Position numbers and translations under genes: made by a program. Below, one piece after another: positions 50,848 to 58,910 of a stretch of 64,000 bases of DNA; within the stretch, counting starts at the first letter, position 1; each line of letters begins with the position of its first letter. This DNA comes from Sva-07 sp963743825 (GTDB lineage Bacteria > Actinomycetota > Acidimicrobiia > Acidimicrobiales > Ilumatobacteraceae): positions 1 to 64,000 of the forward strand of contig CAVURC010000002.1 of assembly GCA_963743825.1 (NCBI GenBank). The letters run 5' to 3'. The notes beneath the pieces were generated by a model. The model did not search any database. It was not told the origin of the DNA and was given only the letters and a program-made list of their open reading frames with translations.

Positions 50848-51483
50848 ATGGACATCGTAACGGGCGTCGGCGTCCTCGACAAGGCCATGTCGGTGATCGG
50901 GGCGGTGGCCGATGCGCCTCGGACCCTCGGCGAGCTGCAAACCGAGACACAACTCCCTCGAGCAACCGCTCACCGCTTGGCGACAGCGCTCGAGGCGCAC
51001 GGCCTGCTGCGACGGGATGCCGACGGTCGGTTCGACCTCGGCCAGGGTCTCGTGCCGCTCGGCCGGACTGCCGCCGAACGCTTCTCGCTCGTCGACGTGG
51101 CGCGTCCGGTGCTCGAGCAACTCCGCGACGACACGGGAGAGAGCGTGCAGCTCTTCGTGCGCGAGGGCGACCAGCGTCGTTGCGTGCTGTCGCTCGAGTC
51201 GACCCACGGTCTGCGTTGGATCGTCCCGCAGGGTGCGTTGCTCCCCCTCGATGTCGGATCGGCTGGGCGTGTGCTGTCAGGCGAGGTCGGCCGCCAGGGT
51301 TGGATCGAGAGCATCGGTGAACGCGAGGCGGGCGTCGCGTCGGTCAGTGCGCCGATCGTCGCAACGGATGGCTCGGTCGTGGCGGCGCTGTCGGTGAGCG
51401 GCCCCATCGAGCGCCTCACGCGTCAGCCGGGCAAGCGCTTCGGCAAGATCGTCGTCGCCGCCGCCCAGCGTGTCCTGCCCTGA
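50848..51483 (+). CDS. IclR-family transcriptional regulator, NdgR/AreB-like
   Basis: A 211-residue regulator. The winged helix-turn-helix covers residues about 5-65 (VGVLDKAMSVIGAVADAPRTLGELQTETQLPRATAHRLATALEAHGLLRR), followed by the IclR ligand-binding domain (VDVARPVLEQLRDDTGESVQLFVREGDQRRCVLSLE, LLPLDVGSAGRVL and SVSAPIVATDGSVVAALSVSGPIERL). Starting VGVLDKAMSVI and being divergent from leuCD, it matches the NdgR/AreB type that controls leucine (and other amino-acid) genes in Streptomyces. It probably responds to a leucine-pathway metabolite; that detail is inferred. Confidence 0.9.
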   Translation: MDIVTGVGVLDKAMSVIGAVADAPRTLGELQTETQLPRATAHRLATALEAHGLLRRDADGRFDLGQGLVPLGRTAAERFSLVDVARPVLEQLRDDTGESVQLFVREGDQRRCVLSLESTHGLRWIVPQGALLPLDVGSAGRVLSGEVGRQGWIESIGEREAGVASVSAPIVATDGSVVAALSVSGPIERLTRQPGKRFGKIVVAAAQRVLP

Positions 51484-51516
51484 CAACGCCATCCGAGTTG
51501 GAGGTTCGGGTCGGGT

Positions 51517-51903
51517 TCAGGCGGCCTTGGCTTCGCGCCACAGCCACCAGGCGACCGGGATCTGCAGCGGGAGCCGGATCCAGTTCTGGGGGCCGGTCGC
51601 GGTGCCGACGCTGCGGGTCATCCGCCCATCGACGGGCTTCACCTCGACCCGGTTGACCGCCATGTCGATGTTGGCCGGGAACACGATCGCCAGCAGGGCG
51701 ATCAACCCGAGTGCCGCAGGGCGACGTGTACGCGGAGACAGCAGGCCGAGGCCGAGCGCGATCTCGGCGGCGCCACTGACCCGATTCGCGAGCCGAGCAT
51801 CGGGGAACCAGTCCGGCACGATCGACTCGAAGAAGTCCGGGCGTACGAAGTGGGCGACGCCCGCGGACGTGAAGAGCGCGGCGGCGGCGAGGGTGGAGCG
51901 CAT
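51517..51903 (-). CDS. DoxX-like membrane protein
   Basis: A 128-residue membrane protein with four hydrophobic helices. It shows LAAAALFTSAGVAHFVRPDFFESIVPDWFPD, VSGAAEIALGLGLLSP, LGLIALLAIVFPANIDMAV and PLQIPVAWWLW, the general DoxX layout of AGxxHFxxPxxF then SGxxEIxxGxGLL. Function unclear in most members. ATG at 51903 (MRSTLA) is preferred over an upstream TTG. It converges on the IclR gene with about 33 bp between and no clear hairpin. Confidence 0.88.
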   Translation of the reverse strand: MRSTLAAAALFTSAGVAHFVRPDFFESIVPDWFPDARLANRVSGAAEIALGLGLLSPRTRRPAALGLIALLAIVFPANIDMAVNRVEVKPVDGRMTRSVGTATGPQNWIRLPLQIPVAWWLWREAKAA

Positions 51904-51956
51904 CGCATCAGTCAAGCGCTTCGGCTACCAGTCGTCGCAGCCGGACCACTTCCTCC

Positions 51957-51962
51957 TACGCT
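51957..51962 (+). promoter_or_regulatory. -10 box TACGCT deciding the nadA start
   Basis: TANNNT hexamer ending 6 nt before the GTG at 51969. The alternative GTG at 51963 would begin immediately after the hexamer and is therefore unlikely. Confidence 0.55.
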
Positions 51963-51968
51963 GTGCGG

Positions 51969-52964
51969 GTGACCGAATCGACCGTCAATGTCGAGGTACT
52001 TCCGAGCGATTGGCGTGACGAGGTGCTGGCCCTCGCCGCAGATCGCGACGCCGTCATCCTGGCTCACAACTATCAGGTACCCGAGATCCAGGACATCGCC
52101 CACTACGTCGGCGACTCACTCGGTCTGTCACGTGTGGCCGCCGATGTCGACGCATCGACGATCGTGTTCTGTGGCGTTCACTTCATGGCAGAGTCGGCGA
52201 AGATCCTCGCGTACGACAAGACCGTCCTCATCCCCGATGCGGCAGCGGGCTGCAGCCTTGCCGAGACCATCAATGCCGACATGCTCCGAGCATGGAAGGC
52301 CGAACATCCCGGGGCCGTCGTGGTCAGTTACGTGAACACCACCGCCGAGGTGAAGGCCGAGACCGACATCTGTTGTACCTCGTCGAACGCGGTCGAGGTC
52401 GTCGAGTCGATCCCACGCGATCAGGACGTGCTGTTCCTGCCCGATCAGTTCCTCGGCGCCCACGTTCAGCGCTTGACCGGGCGCGACAACATGCACATCT
52501 GGATGGGCGAGTGCCACGTACACGCCGGGATCAACGGCGCCGAACTTCGGGCGCAGGTCGAGGCCGAACCCGACGCCGAGCTGTTCGTCCACCCTGAGTG
52601 CGGGTGTGCCACGAGCGCCCTGTATCTCGTGTCGTCGGGCGTCGTGCCGGCCGAACGCGCGAAGGTGCTCTCGACGGGCGGCATGGTCGACGCCGCCCGC
52701 GCGACGACGGCAGCCAAGGTGCTCGTCGCCACCGAAACCGGCATGATCCACCAACTGCAGAAGGTGAACTCGACGACCGACTTCGTGCCGGTGAACCGCG
52801 CCGCCGTGTGCAAGTACATGAAGATGATCACGCCGGCGAAACTCCTGCGCTCGCTCCGTGAGGGCACCGACGAGGTGTTCGTCGACCGTGAGATCGCCGA
52901 TCGTGCCCGCCTCTCGGTCGAGCGGATGATCGCCATCGGAACGCCGTCGGCCACGGCCGAGTGA
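51969..52964 (+). CDS. nadA: Quinolinate synthase NadA
   Basis: 4Fe-4S enzyme that condenses iminoaspartate with dihydroxyacetone phosphate to quinolinate. In 331 residues it shows ILAHNYQVPEIQDIAHYVGDSLGLSR, FCGVHFMAESAKIL, DAAAGCSLAE (first cluster Cys), the TDICCTSSNAVEVV Cys, LFLPDQFLGAHVQ, VHPECGCAT and the last Cys in NRAAVCKYMKMIT, consistent with the three cluster cysteines. NadA, NadB and NadC are contiguous. GTG at 51969 is chosen by the -10 box spacing. The nadB GTG begins 2 nt after its stop. Confidence 0.96.
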   Translation: MTESTVNVEVLPSDWRDEVLALAADRDAVILAHNYQVPEIQDIAHYVGDSLGLSRVAADVDASTIVFCGVHFMAESAKILAYDKTVLIPDAAAGCSLAETINADMLRAWKAEHPGAVVVSYVNTTAEVKAETDICCTSSNAVEVVESIPRDQDVLFLPDQFLGAHVQRLTGRDNMHIWMGECHVHAGINGAELRAQVEAEPDAELFVHPECGCATSALYLVSSGVVPAERAKVLSTGGMVDAARATTAAKVLVATETGMIHQLQKVNSTTDFVPVNRAAVCKYMKMITPAKLLRSLREGTDEVFVDREIADRARLSVERMIAIGTPSATAE

Positions 52965-52965
52965 C

Positions 52966-54678
52966 GTGAACCTGCCGAAGCGCTTGGCGGCGCCGCCCGC
53001 GACTTGGGAACGCGATGTCGATGTCGTCGTGCTCGGCTCCGGGGCAGCAGGGCTGTCGGCTGCGCTCGCGGCCCGCCCGGTCCGCAGCGTGCTGGTGGTC
53101 ACCAAGGACATCCTCTCCGCCGGCTCGACCCAGTGGGCCCAGGGGGGCCTCGCGGGTGTGCTCGACCCGAGCGACACGATCGACGACCACGTGCGTGACA
53201 CGCTCGAGGCAGGTGCCGGCCTGTGCGACGAGGACGTCGTGCGGGCGCTGGTGACCGAGGCCCCGAAGTCGATTCGGTACCTCATGCGCCTCGGCGCGGC
53301 GTTCGACCCCGAACACGGCGGCACCGACATCGCGTTGACCCGCGAGGGCGGACACAGCCACAACCGCATCGTCCACGCCGGCGGCGACCGCTCGGGAGCC
53401 GAAGTGCAGCGCACGCTCGACGAGTCGGCGATCGGTGCCGGCGTCGACGTGCTCGGCCACGCGTTCGCGCTCGATCTCGTGCTCGGGACTGCGGCCGATG
53501 GCGAGCGCCAGGTCGTCGGGGTGCGCATCGGCAAGACCGACGAGCATGGCGTGCTCGTCTCCGTCGGGGTCGTCACGGCTCGCGCCATCGTGATTGCGTC
53601 CGGCGGGTACGGCCAGGTGTTCGCATCCACGTCGAATCCGCCGGCCGTCACGGGCGACGGGGTCGCGATGGCGCTCCGGGCGGGACTCCCGGTGACGGAT
53701 GTCGAGTTCGTGCAGTTCCACCCGACCGTGATGTGGCGCGGGCCCGATGCGCTCGGCCAGCAAGCCCTCGTGTCGGAGGCCGTGCGCGGGGAAGGCGCGA
53801 TCCTGTTCGATGGTGCGGGCGAGCGGGTGATGGTCGGTGTGCACCCGCTGGAAGACCTCGCACCGCGCGATGTGGTGGCTGCAGCCATCAGCCGGCGGAT
53901 GGCCGAGGCGCCGGGCGGCATCGACGACCACGTCTATCTCGATGCGACGCACATGGGTACACGGTTCCACGAACGGTTCCCGTCGATCACCGAGGCGTGC
54001 CGTGAGATCGGGCTCGATCCTGCAGTCGATCGGATTCCCGTTGCGCCGGCGGCGCACTATGCGTGCGGCGGCATCCGCGCCGGCCTCGACGGTCGCACCT
54101 CGTTGCGGGGGTTGTACGCGGTGGGCGAGGTGTCGGCGACCGGCGTTCACGGAGCGAACCGCCTCGCGTCGAACAGCCTCACCGAGTCGGTCGTGGCCGG
54201 CACGTGGGTCGGTCGCGATCTCGCGTGGGAGCTTCCCGATCGAGTGCCGATCGACCTCGAGGTCGACGACCCGTTGGATCACCGGCTGCTCGATCCTGCC
54301 CGACTGCGCGAGGTGCGCGCCGTGATGTCGCGCCACGTGGGTGTGCTTCGCGACGAGATGTCGTTGGCGTCGGCGACGGGAGCACTGGGATCGATCGCCA
54401 GGGGGATGCGGTCGGCGAAGCGAACCGGTGATGTCGACGACCTGCCGATCGAACCGTCGCGCCGCACGTGGGAGGGCACGAACATCCTGACGGTCGCCGC
54501 TGCGGTCGTGGCTGCGGCACGTACCCGTCACGAGAGCCGTGGCTGTCACCGTCGGTCCGACTATCCCGAGCCCCGCGCGGAGTGGCTCCGCCATCTCGAC
54601 GTCACGCTCGACGCATCGGGCGCGCTCGACGTGAACGATCGCGAACACCGAACGACGACCTACGATTCGGCGACGTGA
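52966..54678 (+). CDS. nadB: L-aspartate oxidase NadB
   Basis: Flavoenzyme that oxidises aspartate to iminoaspartate, the first step of de novo NAD synthesis. The 570-residue protein has the FAD motif VDVVVLGSGAAGLSAALAA, STQWAQGGLAGV, the catalytic region TREGGHSHNRIVHAGGDRSGAEVQRTL, FVQFHPTVM, LVSEAVRGEGAILFD, and HYACGGIRAGLDGRTSLRGLYAVGEVSATGVHGANRLASNSLTE, all standard. The last 80 residues are helical and Arg-rich. GTG start; its stop overlaps the MOSC gene start by GTGA. Confidence 0.96.
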   Translation: MNLPKRLAAPPATWERDVDVVVLGSGAAGLSAALAARPVRSVLVVTKDILSAGSTQWAQGGLAGVLDPSDTIDDHVRDTLEAGAGLCDEDVVRALVTEAPKSIRYLMRLGAAFDPEHGGTDIALTREGGHSHNRIVHAGGDRSGAEVQRTLDESAIGAGVDVLGHAFALDLVLGTAADGERQVVGVRIGKTDEHGVLVSVGVVTARAIVIASGGYGQVFASTSNPPAVTGDGVAMALRAGLPVTDVEFVQFHPTVMWRGPDALGQQALVSEAVRGEGAILFDGAGERVMVGVHPLEDLAPRDVVAAAISRRMAEAPGGIDDHVYLDATHMGTRFHERFPSITEACREIGLDPAVDRIPVAPAAHYACGGIRAGLDGRTSLRGLYAVGEVSATGVHGANRLASNSLTESVVAGTWVGRDLAWELPDRVPIDLEVDDPLDHRLLDPARLREVRAVMSRHVGVLRDEMSLASATGALGSIARGMRSAKRTGDVDDLPIEPSRRTWEGTNILTVAAAVVAAARTRHESRGCHRRSDYPEPRAEWLRHLDVTLDASGALDVNDREHRTTTYDSAT

Positions 54679-55385
54679 ACGCTGCCCTGACGTGTGAGGT
54701 GTGCGGATTCGACTCCACCCGCTGGAGCGACGACGATCTGGAACGCACGCTCGCCCACACCGACGACCTGATCGGCTACGTCCTGGCGGGGTCGCCCGAT
54801 CAAGCGAATCTTGCCGCTCGGCCGCTCGACGTCGATGACGATCCCGTCGTGGCGGTCCACGCGGTGATGCATCGTCTCGCTGAACTCGCGGCGACACGGC
54901 GCTCGCTCGAGCAGTTCGAGCCGATGGTGGGTTCGGTCGCCTCGCTCCAGGCGTCGTCGGGCGGCGTGCCGAAGCTCACGGTCGCCGAGGCGGTCGTCGG
55001 TCCGGGAGGCATCGACGGCGACGGGCAGAACAACCGGCGCAACCACGGGCGTCCGTGGCAGGCACTCTGCTTGTACAGCTCGGACCTGCTGGACGCGTTG
55101 GCGACCGAAGGCCACCCGATCGTGGCCGGAGGTGCCGGTGAGAACGTGACGATCTCGGGCGTCGACTGGTCACGCATGCGCGGTGGTCTCACGATCGAGA
55201 TCGGTGACGTCCGCTTGCGAACGAGCAGTCCGGCCGCGCCGTGCCACAAGATCGGCGACTGCTTCGTCGAACGCGACTGGAACCGCATCGACCATGTCGA
55301 CCGCCCGGGTTGGAGCCGCTGGTACGCCTCGGTGCTCACCGGCGGCACCATCGTCACCGGCGACAAGGTCACCATCACCGCCTGA
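54675..55385 (+). CDS. MOSC-domain protein with an N-terminal Cys pair, inside the nad operon
   Basis: A 236-residue protein. The N-terminal CEVCGFDSTRW carries a CxxC, followed by a helical region about to residue 100. The C-terminal MOSC domain reads RPWQALCLYSSDLLDALATEGHPIVAGGAGENVTISGVDW and DVRLRTSSPAAPCHKIGDCF, including the domain's single conserved Cys (APCHKI). MOSC domains transfer sulfur or bind molybdenum-cofactor-like ligands; a role in NAD synthesis is not known, and the CxxC may bind zinc. GTG overlaps the nadB stop; a TACGAT hexamer 8 nt upstream (54661-54666) could give its own leaderless start. Confidence 0.83.
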   Translation: MNAALTCEVCGFDSTRWSDDDLERTLAHTDDLIGYVLAGSPDQANLAARPLDVDDDPVVAVHAVMHRLAELAATRRSLEQFEPMVGSVASLQASSGGVPKLTVAEAVVGPGGIDGDGQNNRRNHGRPWQALCLYSSDLLDALATEGHPIVAGGAGENVTISGVDWSRMRGGLTIEIGDVRLRTSSPAAPCHKIGDCFVERDWNRIDHVDRPGWSRWYASVLTGGTIVTGDKVTITA

Positions 55386-55387
55386 CC

Positions 55388-55418
55388 GTTACACCTGGGG
55401 TCTGACCCCAGGTGTAAC
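55388..55418. repeat. GTCNGAC-centred palindrome, copy 7
   Basis: GTTACACCTGGGGTC/GACCCCAGGTGTAAC, 15 perfect pairs around T, beginning 2 nt after the MOSC stop (55385) and 8 nt before the nadC -10 box. Confidence 0.93.
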
Positions 55419-55426
55419 AGCGCTCG

Positions 55427-55432
55427 TACACT
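55427..55432 (+). promoter_or_regulatory. -10 box TACACT, leaderless start of nadC
   Basis: TANNNT hexamer 6 nt before the ATG at 55439, so nadC can be transcribed independently of nadA-nadB. Confidence 0.55.
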
Positions 55433-55438
55433 CGGCCC

Positions 55439-56347
55439 ATGTTCGTGTTCCATCCGTTGTCGGAGGCGACTCGCCGTGACCTGATCGCCGGGGGCCTCGA
55501 TCCCGACGCCGTTGCCGGCATCGTCCGCGCTGCGATCATCGAGGACCTGATGGGTGGCGTCGACGTCACCTCTGTCGCCACGATCGACCCCGATCAGCGC
55601 AGCATGGCAACGTTCGGTGCCCGCGAGCCCGGCGTGATCGCCGGACTTCCCGTCGTCGCTGCAGTGATCGAAACCGTGTGCGGCGACGATGCCAGCGAGT
55701 TCAGGCAGTTGGTGGGCGATGGCACCATCGTGCGGTCCGGTACGAAGGTCGCCGAGGTGATCGCTCCGACACGATTGCTGCTGACAGCGGAGCGCACCGC
55801 ACTGAACCTGTTGTGCCATCTCTCGGGAGTGGCATCGTCGACCCGGCGATGGGCCGATGCCCTGGAGGGCACGTCAGCGGTGGTACGCGACACCCGCAAG
55901 ACGACTCCGGGTCTGCGAGCGCTGGAGAAGTACGCAGTCCGCTGCGGTGGCGGTGCGAACCACCGGATGGGCCTGTCGGACATGGCGCTCGTCAAGGACA
56001 ACCACATCGCTGCCGCGGGTGGCATCACCGAGGCCTATCGGCGGGTGCGTGAACTCGAAGCCACCATCGCGGTCGAGATCGAGGTCGATTCGCTCGACGG
56101 GCTGCGCGAAGCGATTGCCGCGGGAGCCGATGAGGTGTTGATCGACAACTTCACGCCCGATCAGATGCGTGAGGCCGTGGCGGTTCGCAACGAGCTGAAC
56201 GCCGCCGTTCGCCTCGAGGCCAGCGGTGGACTCACGCTCGAATCGGCCCGAGCCGTGGCGGCGACGGGCGTCGACTTCATCGCCGTCGGCGAACTGACCC
56301 ACTCGGCGCGGGTCCTCGACCTCGGCCTCGATCTCCAGCCCGCCTGA
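55439..56347 (+). CDS. nadC: Nicotinate-nucleotide diphosphorylase (quinolinate phosphoribosyltransferase) NadC
   Basis: Converts quinolinate and PRPP to nicotinate mononucleotide and CO2. In 302 residues it shows AIIEDLMGGVDVTSVATI, LTAERTALNLLCHLSGVAS, the substrate-binding DTRKTTPGLRALEKYAVRCGGGANHRMGLSDMALVKDNHIAAAGG, EIEVDSLDGLREAIAAGADEVLIDNF and LEASGGLTLESARAVAATGVDFIAVGEL. Intact, completing the de novo NAD path with nadA and nadB. It has its own TACACT promoter. Confidence 0.97.
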   Translation: MFVFHPLSEATRRDLIAGGLDPDAVAGIVRAAIIEDLMGGVDVTSVATIDPDQRSMATFGAREPGVIAGLPVVAAVIETVCGDDASEFRQLVGDGTIVRSGTKVAEVIAPTRLLLTAERTALNLLCHLSGVASSTRRWADALEGTSAVVRDTRKTTPGLRALEKYAVRCGGGANHRMGLSDMALVKDNHIAAAGGITEAYRRVRELEATIAVEIEVDSLDGLREAIAAGADEVLIDNFTPDQMREAVAVRNELNAAVRLEASGGLTLESARAVAATGVDFIAVGELTHSARVLDLGLDLQPA

Positions 56348-56350
56348 GTT

Positions 56351-56381
56351 CGTACACGATGTGTCAGACACATCGTGTACG
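56351..56381. repeat. GTCNGAC-centred palindrome, copy 8
   Basis: CGTACACGATGTGTC/GACACATCGTGTACG, 15 perfect pairs around A; nearly the same arms as copy 4. It begins 3 nt after the nadC stop and ends 2 nt from the FKBP stop (56384), between convergent genes. Confidence 0.93.
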
Positions 56382-56383
56382 GC

Positions 56384-57295
56384 TCACTCGTCGGGGGTGC
56401 CGTAGATGCCGAGGAGGTCGACGACCACGATCATGTCCGATCCGGCGGGAAGGCCGAGCTGTGGATTGCCCTCCGCACCGAACGCATCCTCCGGCGGGAT
56501 GATGATCGCGCGACGACCGCCGACCTTCATGCCCGGCAGACCCTTCACGAAGCCGGGAAAGCCACTACCGACTGCGGTACCGATCTGCACCGGCTCGGCT
56601 GTCCAGCTGTTCTCCAGTTCGACGAGGTTGTCGCCACGGAACACGACGTAGTTGACGACGCCGGTCTGGCCGGGCTGCATCTCGGCGCCCTCGCCCTCAC
56701 GAAGATCGACGGTGGTGGTCTCGGTGGCGCCCTCGGATGCCGGCACGCCGGCCTCGGTGGGGGCGTCGGCCGGGTCCGGCGGCTGGATGACGGCGCGGAC
56801 TTCGATGAGGAACGTCAGCGCCTCGTTCTCGCCGATGATGTCGCCACGAGCCTCGGCGCCGTACGCGAGATCACTCGGGATGTCGATGCGGATCGTGGCG
56901 CCGGCCTGGGCTCCGACGAGCCCTTCGTCCCAGCCCTTGATGACGCTGCCCTGGCCGAGCACGACCGGGAACGGCTCGAAGCGGTCGTAGCTGTTGTCGA
57001 ACTCGACGCCGTCGCTGCTGCGAACGCCGACGTAGTCGACGACCACGGTGTCGCCGGTCTGCGCCTCGGGGCCGCTGCCCTCTTCGATCACCGTGACTGT
57101 CAGTTCCGTCGGGATCTCGTCGGGGATCTCGACCTCGGGCTTGTCGGGATTGGTCGCCGGCGTGGCGGGCTCGCTCGACTCGGTGGTCGACTCGGTCGTG
57201 TCGACGACGGACCCATCGGTGGTCGAATCGTCGTCACTTCCGCACGCAGCGAACAGCAGGGTGGCAGTGAGCAGTACGGGGAGGGTCCGGCGCAT
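56384..57295 (-). CDS. Lipoprotein with two FKBP-type peptidyl-prolyl isomerase domains
   Basis: A 303-residue exported prolyl isomerase. The signal peptide MRRTLPVLLTATLLFAACGS ends with a lipobox (FAAC), so Cys18 is probably lipidated. An acidic Ser/Thr-rich linker leads to FKBP domain 1 (GDTVVVDYVGVRSSDGVEFDNSY, PFPVVLGQGSVIKGWDEGLVGAQ, PSDLAYG) and FKBP domain 2 (GQTGVVNYVVFRGDNLVELENSW, VGSGFPGFVKGLPGMKVGGRRAIIIPPEDAFG). Domain 1 has the key VIKGWDEG loop; domain 2 replaces it with GFVKGLPGM. It should help fold secreted proteins at the cell surface. ATG 57295 is 7 nt after a TAGCGT box. Confidence 0.93.
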   Translation of the reverse strand: MRRTLPVLLTATLLFAACGSDDDSTTDGSVVDTTESTTESSEPATPATNPDKPEVEIPDEIPTELTVTVIEEGSGPEAQTGDTVVVDYVGVRSSDGVEFDNSYDRFEPFPVVLGQGSVIKGWDEGLVGAQAGATIRIDIPSDLAYGAEARGDIIGENEALTFLIEVRAVIQPPDPADAPTEAGVPASEGATETTTVDLREGEGAEMQPGQTGVVNYVVFRGDNLVELENSWTAEPVQIGTAVGSGFPGFVKGLPGMKVGGRRAIIIPPEDAFGAEGNPQLGLPAGSDMIVVVDLLGIYGTPDE

Positions 57296-57302
57296 CGCAC
57301 CG

Positions 57303-57308
57303 ACGCTA
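57303..57308 (-). promoter_or_regulatory. -10 box TAGCGT for the FKBP lipoprotein gene
   Basis: TANNNT hexamer 7 nt before the ATG at 57295. Confidence 0.5.
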
Positions 57309-57366
57309 CTTGCGAACCCGGTCACCCCCACGTCGGCCCCCCAACCCTTACCCAACTCCTGTTCAA

Positions 57367-57424
57367 CTCCGAAAAATGCGCTGGAATGTGCGCCCAGTGC
57401 ACATTTCAGCGCACATTTCGGGTT
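57367..57424. repeat. 57-nt hairpin element, family B copy 5
   Basis: CTCCGAAAAATGCGCT to CAGCGCACATTTCGGG, loop CCCAG as in copy 4. It lies 10 nt 3' of the ABC1 kinase stop (57435), between two minus-strand genes. Confidence 0.9.
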
Positions 57425-57434
57425 GTTGGGGTGG

Positions 57435-58910
57435 TCAGGGGTGGGGGTGGGCGGCGAGCCAGGTGGATTCGGCGCGCCCGAGGGCGGTGGAGGGTTCGGA
57501 GTCGACGAACGGCCACAGCTCGGCAGCGATGCGCCGATAGTTGCCCGTCGCGCCGAGTTCGCCGAGTAATGCGTACAACCCGAGGTTGATCCGCTGGATG
57601 AAGACGAACGCCCGCGGGACGGTCGCGTACTGGCTGATGGGGCTCGTGCGGTCGAACGTGTGCCGGACGATCGAGTTCGCGTACTCGCGTGTCCAGGTCA
57701 TGTCGGCGTCGGTTCGCACGGTGTCGTAGAAGTGCGAGAAGTATTCGCCGACCGCCTCGGTCGACACCGGCGCGCCGGGCTGCAGCATCCCGGCACCTTC
57801 GAGGATCGAACGGAACTCGACGTGGTCGTGATCGACGGCCGCCGCCTTCACCATCGACCCGAACGTCGACATTTCGTCCGTTGTGAAGTGCTTGACGAGA
57901 CCGAAATCGAGAAACGTGATCGTGCCGTCGTCGTGGAACAGATAGTTGCCCGGATGAGGATCACCGTTGAACGCGCCCATCCGATACAGGCTGCGGAACA
58001 CGAACCGGAAGATGACCTCGCCGGCACGGTCGCGAACGGCCTGGTCGCGCTGCATCAGCTCCGCCCAGGTGAACCCCTCGACCAGTTCGGTGGTCAGTAC
58101 GCAGCGCGTCGAGAGTTCGGGGACCACCTCGGGAATCTTGATGAACGGATGGTCGCGGTAGTACTCCGCGAAGAGCTGCTGGTTCCGTGCCTCGAGTTCG
58201 TAGTCGGTCTCCTCGGCGATGCGCAGCTTGATCTCGTCGACCATCTCTGCCGGGTCGAGGCCACCGAACCCCTGGCGGAGCACGGCGCCGAGCAGGTCTG
58301 CATTGCGGAGGTCGGAAACGATTGCCTCGGCAACACCGGGGTACTGGACCTTGACGGCGACGGCGCGCTCAACGCCAGCGGCGTCACGGATCAACGCTCG
58401 ATGCACCTGGCCGATCGACGCCGCCGCGATCGGATCGGGATCGAACTCGACGAACAGCTCGTCGAGTGGGCGGCCGAGCTCACGCTCGATCGTCGCGATC
58501 GACAGCTCGATCGACATCGGCGGCGCGTTCGACTGCAACTGCGACAGTGCGAGGCGGAGTGGCTCGGGCAGTCCGTCGTCGAGGTAGCTGGCCATCTGGC
58601 CGAGCTTCATCAACGCCCCCTTCATCTGGCCGAGTTCGTCGGCGACGTGCTGTGCCGAACGCAACTCCCGGTGGCGGTCCAACTCCTCGCGACGCTCGGC
58701 GGACGCGAACGTCTTGCGCGCCGCGGTGGTGGCATACGTGGTGCCGACCCTGGCTCCCATTCGCGCGAGGCGGGTGTTGCGCCCGAGGCGCGTTCGGTGA
58801 ACGGCGTGACCGGCACTGCTCCCGCGTCGCCCAGCGACAGCGATCAAAGCACCGACCGAACCCGCGATGGCGACGGCCAGGATCCACCGGCGACGTGCCG
58901 TGTCGATCAC
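57435..58910 (-). CDS. ABC1/UbiB-family atypical kinase (ADCK-like)
   Basis: A 491-residue UbiB-fold protein. An N-terminal hydrophobic segment (WILAVAIAGSVGALIAVAG) suggests membrane association. The family's KxGQ motif is in GALMKLGQMASYLDDGLPEPL, the nucleotide Lys in AVAVKVQYPGV, the ExD motif in RIAEETDYELEARN, the HRD-equivalent in GAFNGDPHPGNYLFHDDG and DFG in ITFLDFGLVKHF. The complete set fits an active ATPase/kinase-like protein, in many bacteria linked to quinone or lipid metabolism. The GTG start overlaps the upstream hydrolase stop (GTGA). Confidence 0.93.
   Translation of the reverse strand: MIDTARRRWILAVAIAGSVGALIAVAGRRGSSAGHAVHRTRLGRNTRLARMGARVGTTYATTAARKTFASAERREELDRHRELRSAQHVADELGQMKGALMKLGQMASYLDDGLPEPLRLALSQLQSNAPPMSIELSIATIERELGRPLDELFVEFDPDPIAAASIGQVHRALIRDAAGVERAVAVKVQYPGVAEAIVSDLRNADLLGAVLRQGFGGLDPAEMVDEIKLRIAEETDYELEARNQQLFAEYYRDHPFIKIPEVVPELSTRCVLTTELVEGFTWAELMQRDQAVRDRAGEVIFRFVFRSLYRMGAFNGDPHPGNYLFHDDGTITFLDFGLVKHFTTDEMSTFGSMVKAAAVDHDHVEFRSILEGAGMLQPGAPVSTEAVGEYFSHFYDTVRTDADMTWTREYANSIVRHTFDRTSPISQYATVPRAFVFIQRINLGLYALLGELGATGNYRRIAAELWPFVDSEPSTALGRAESTWLAAHPHP

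Noticed and set aside
3546..56381. The dispersed palindromes as a CRISPR array.
   Set aside because: Copies are kilobases apart with unrelated genes between; no cas gene is present.
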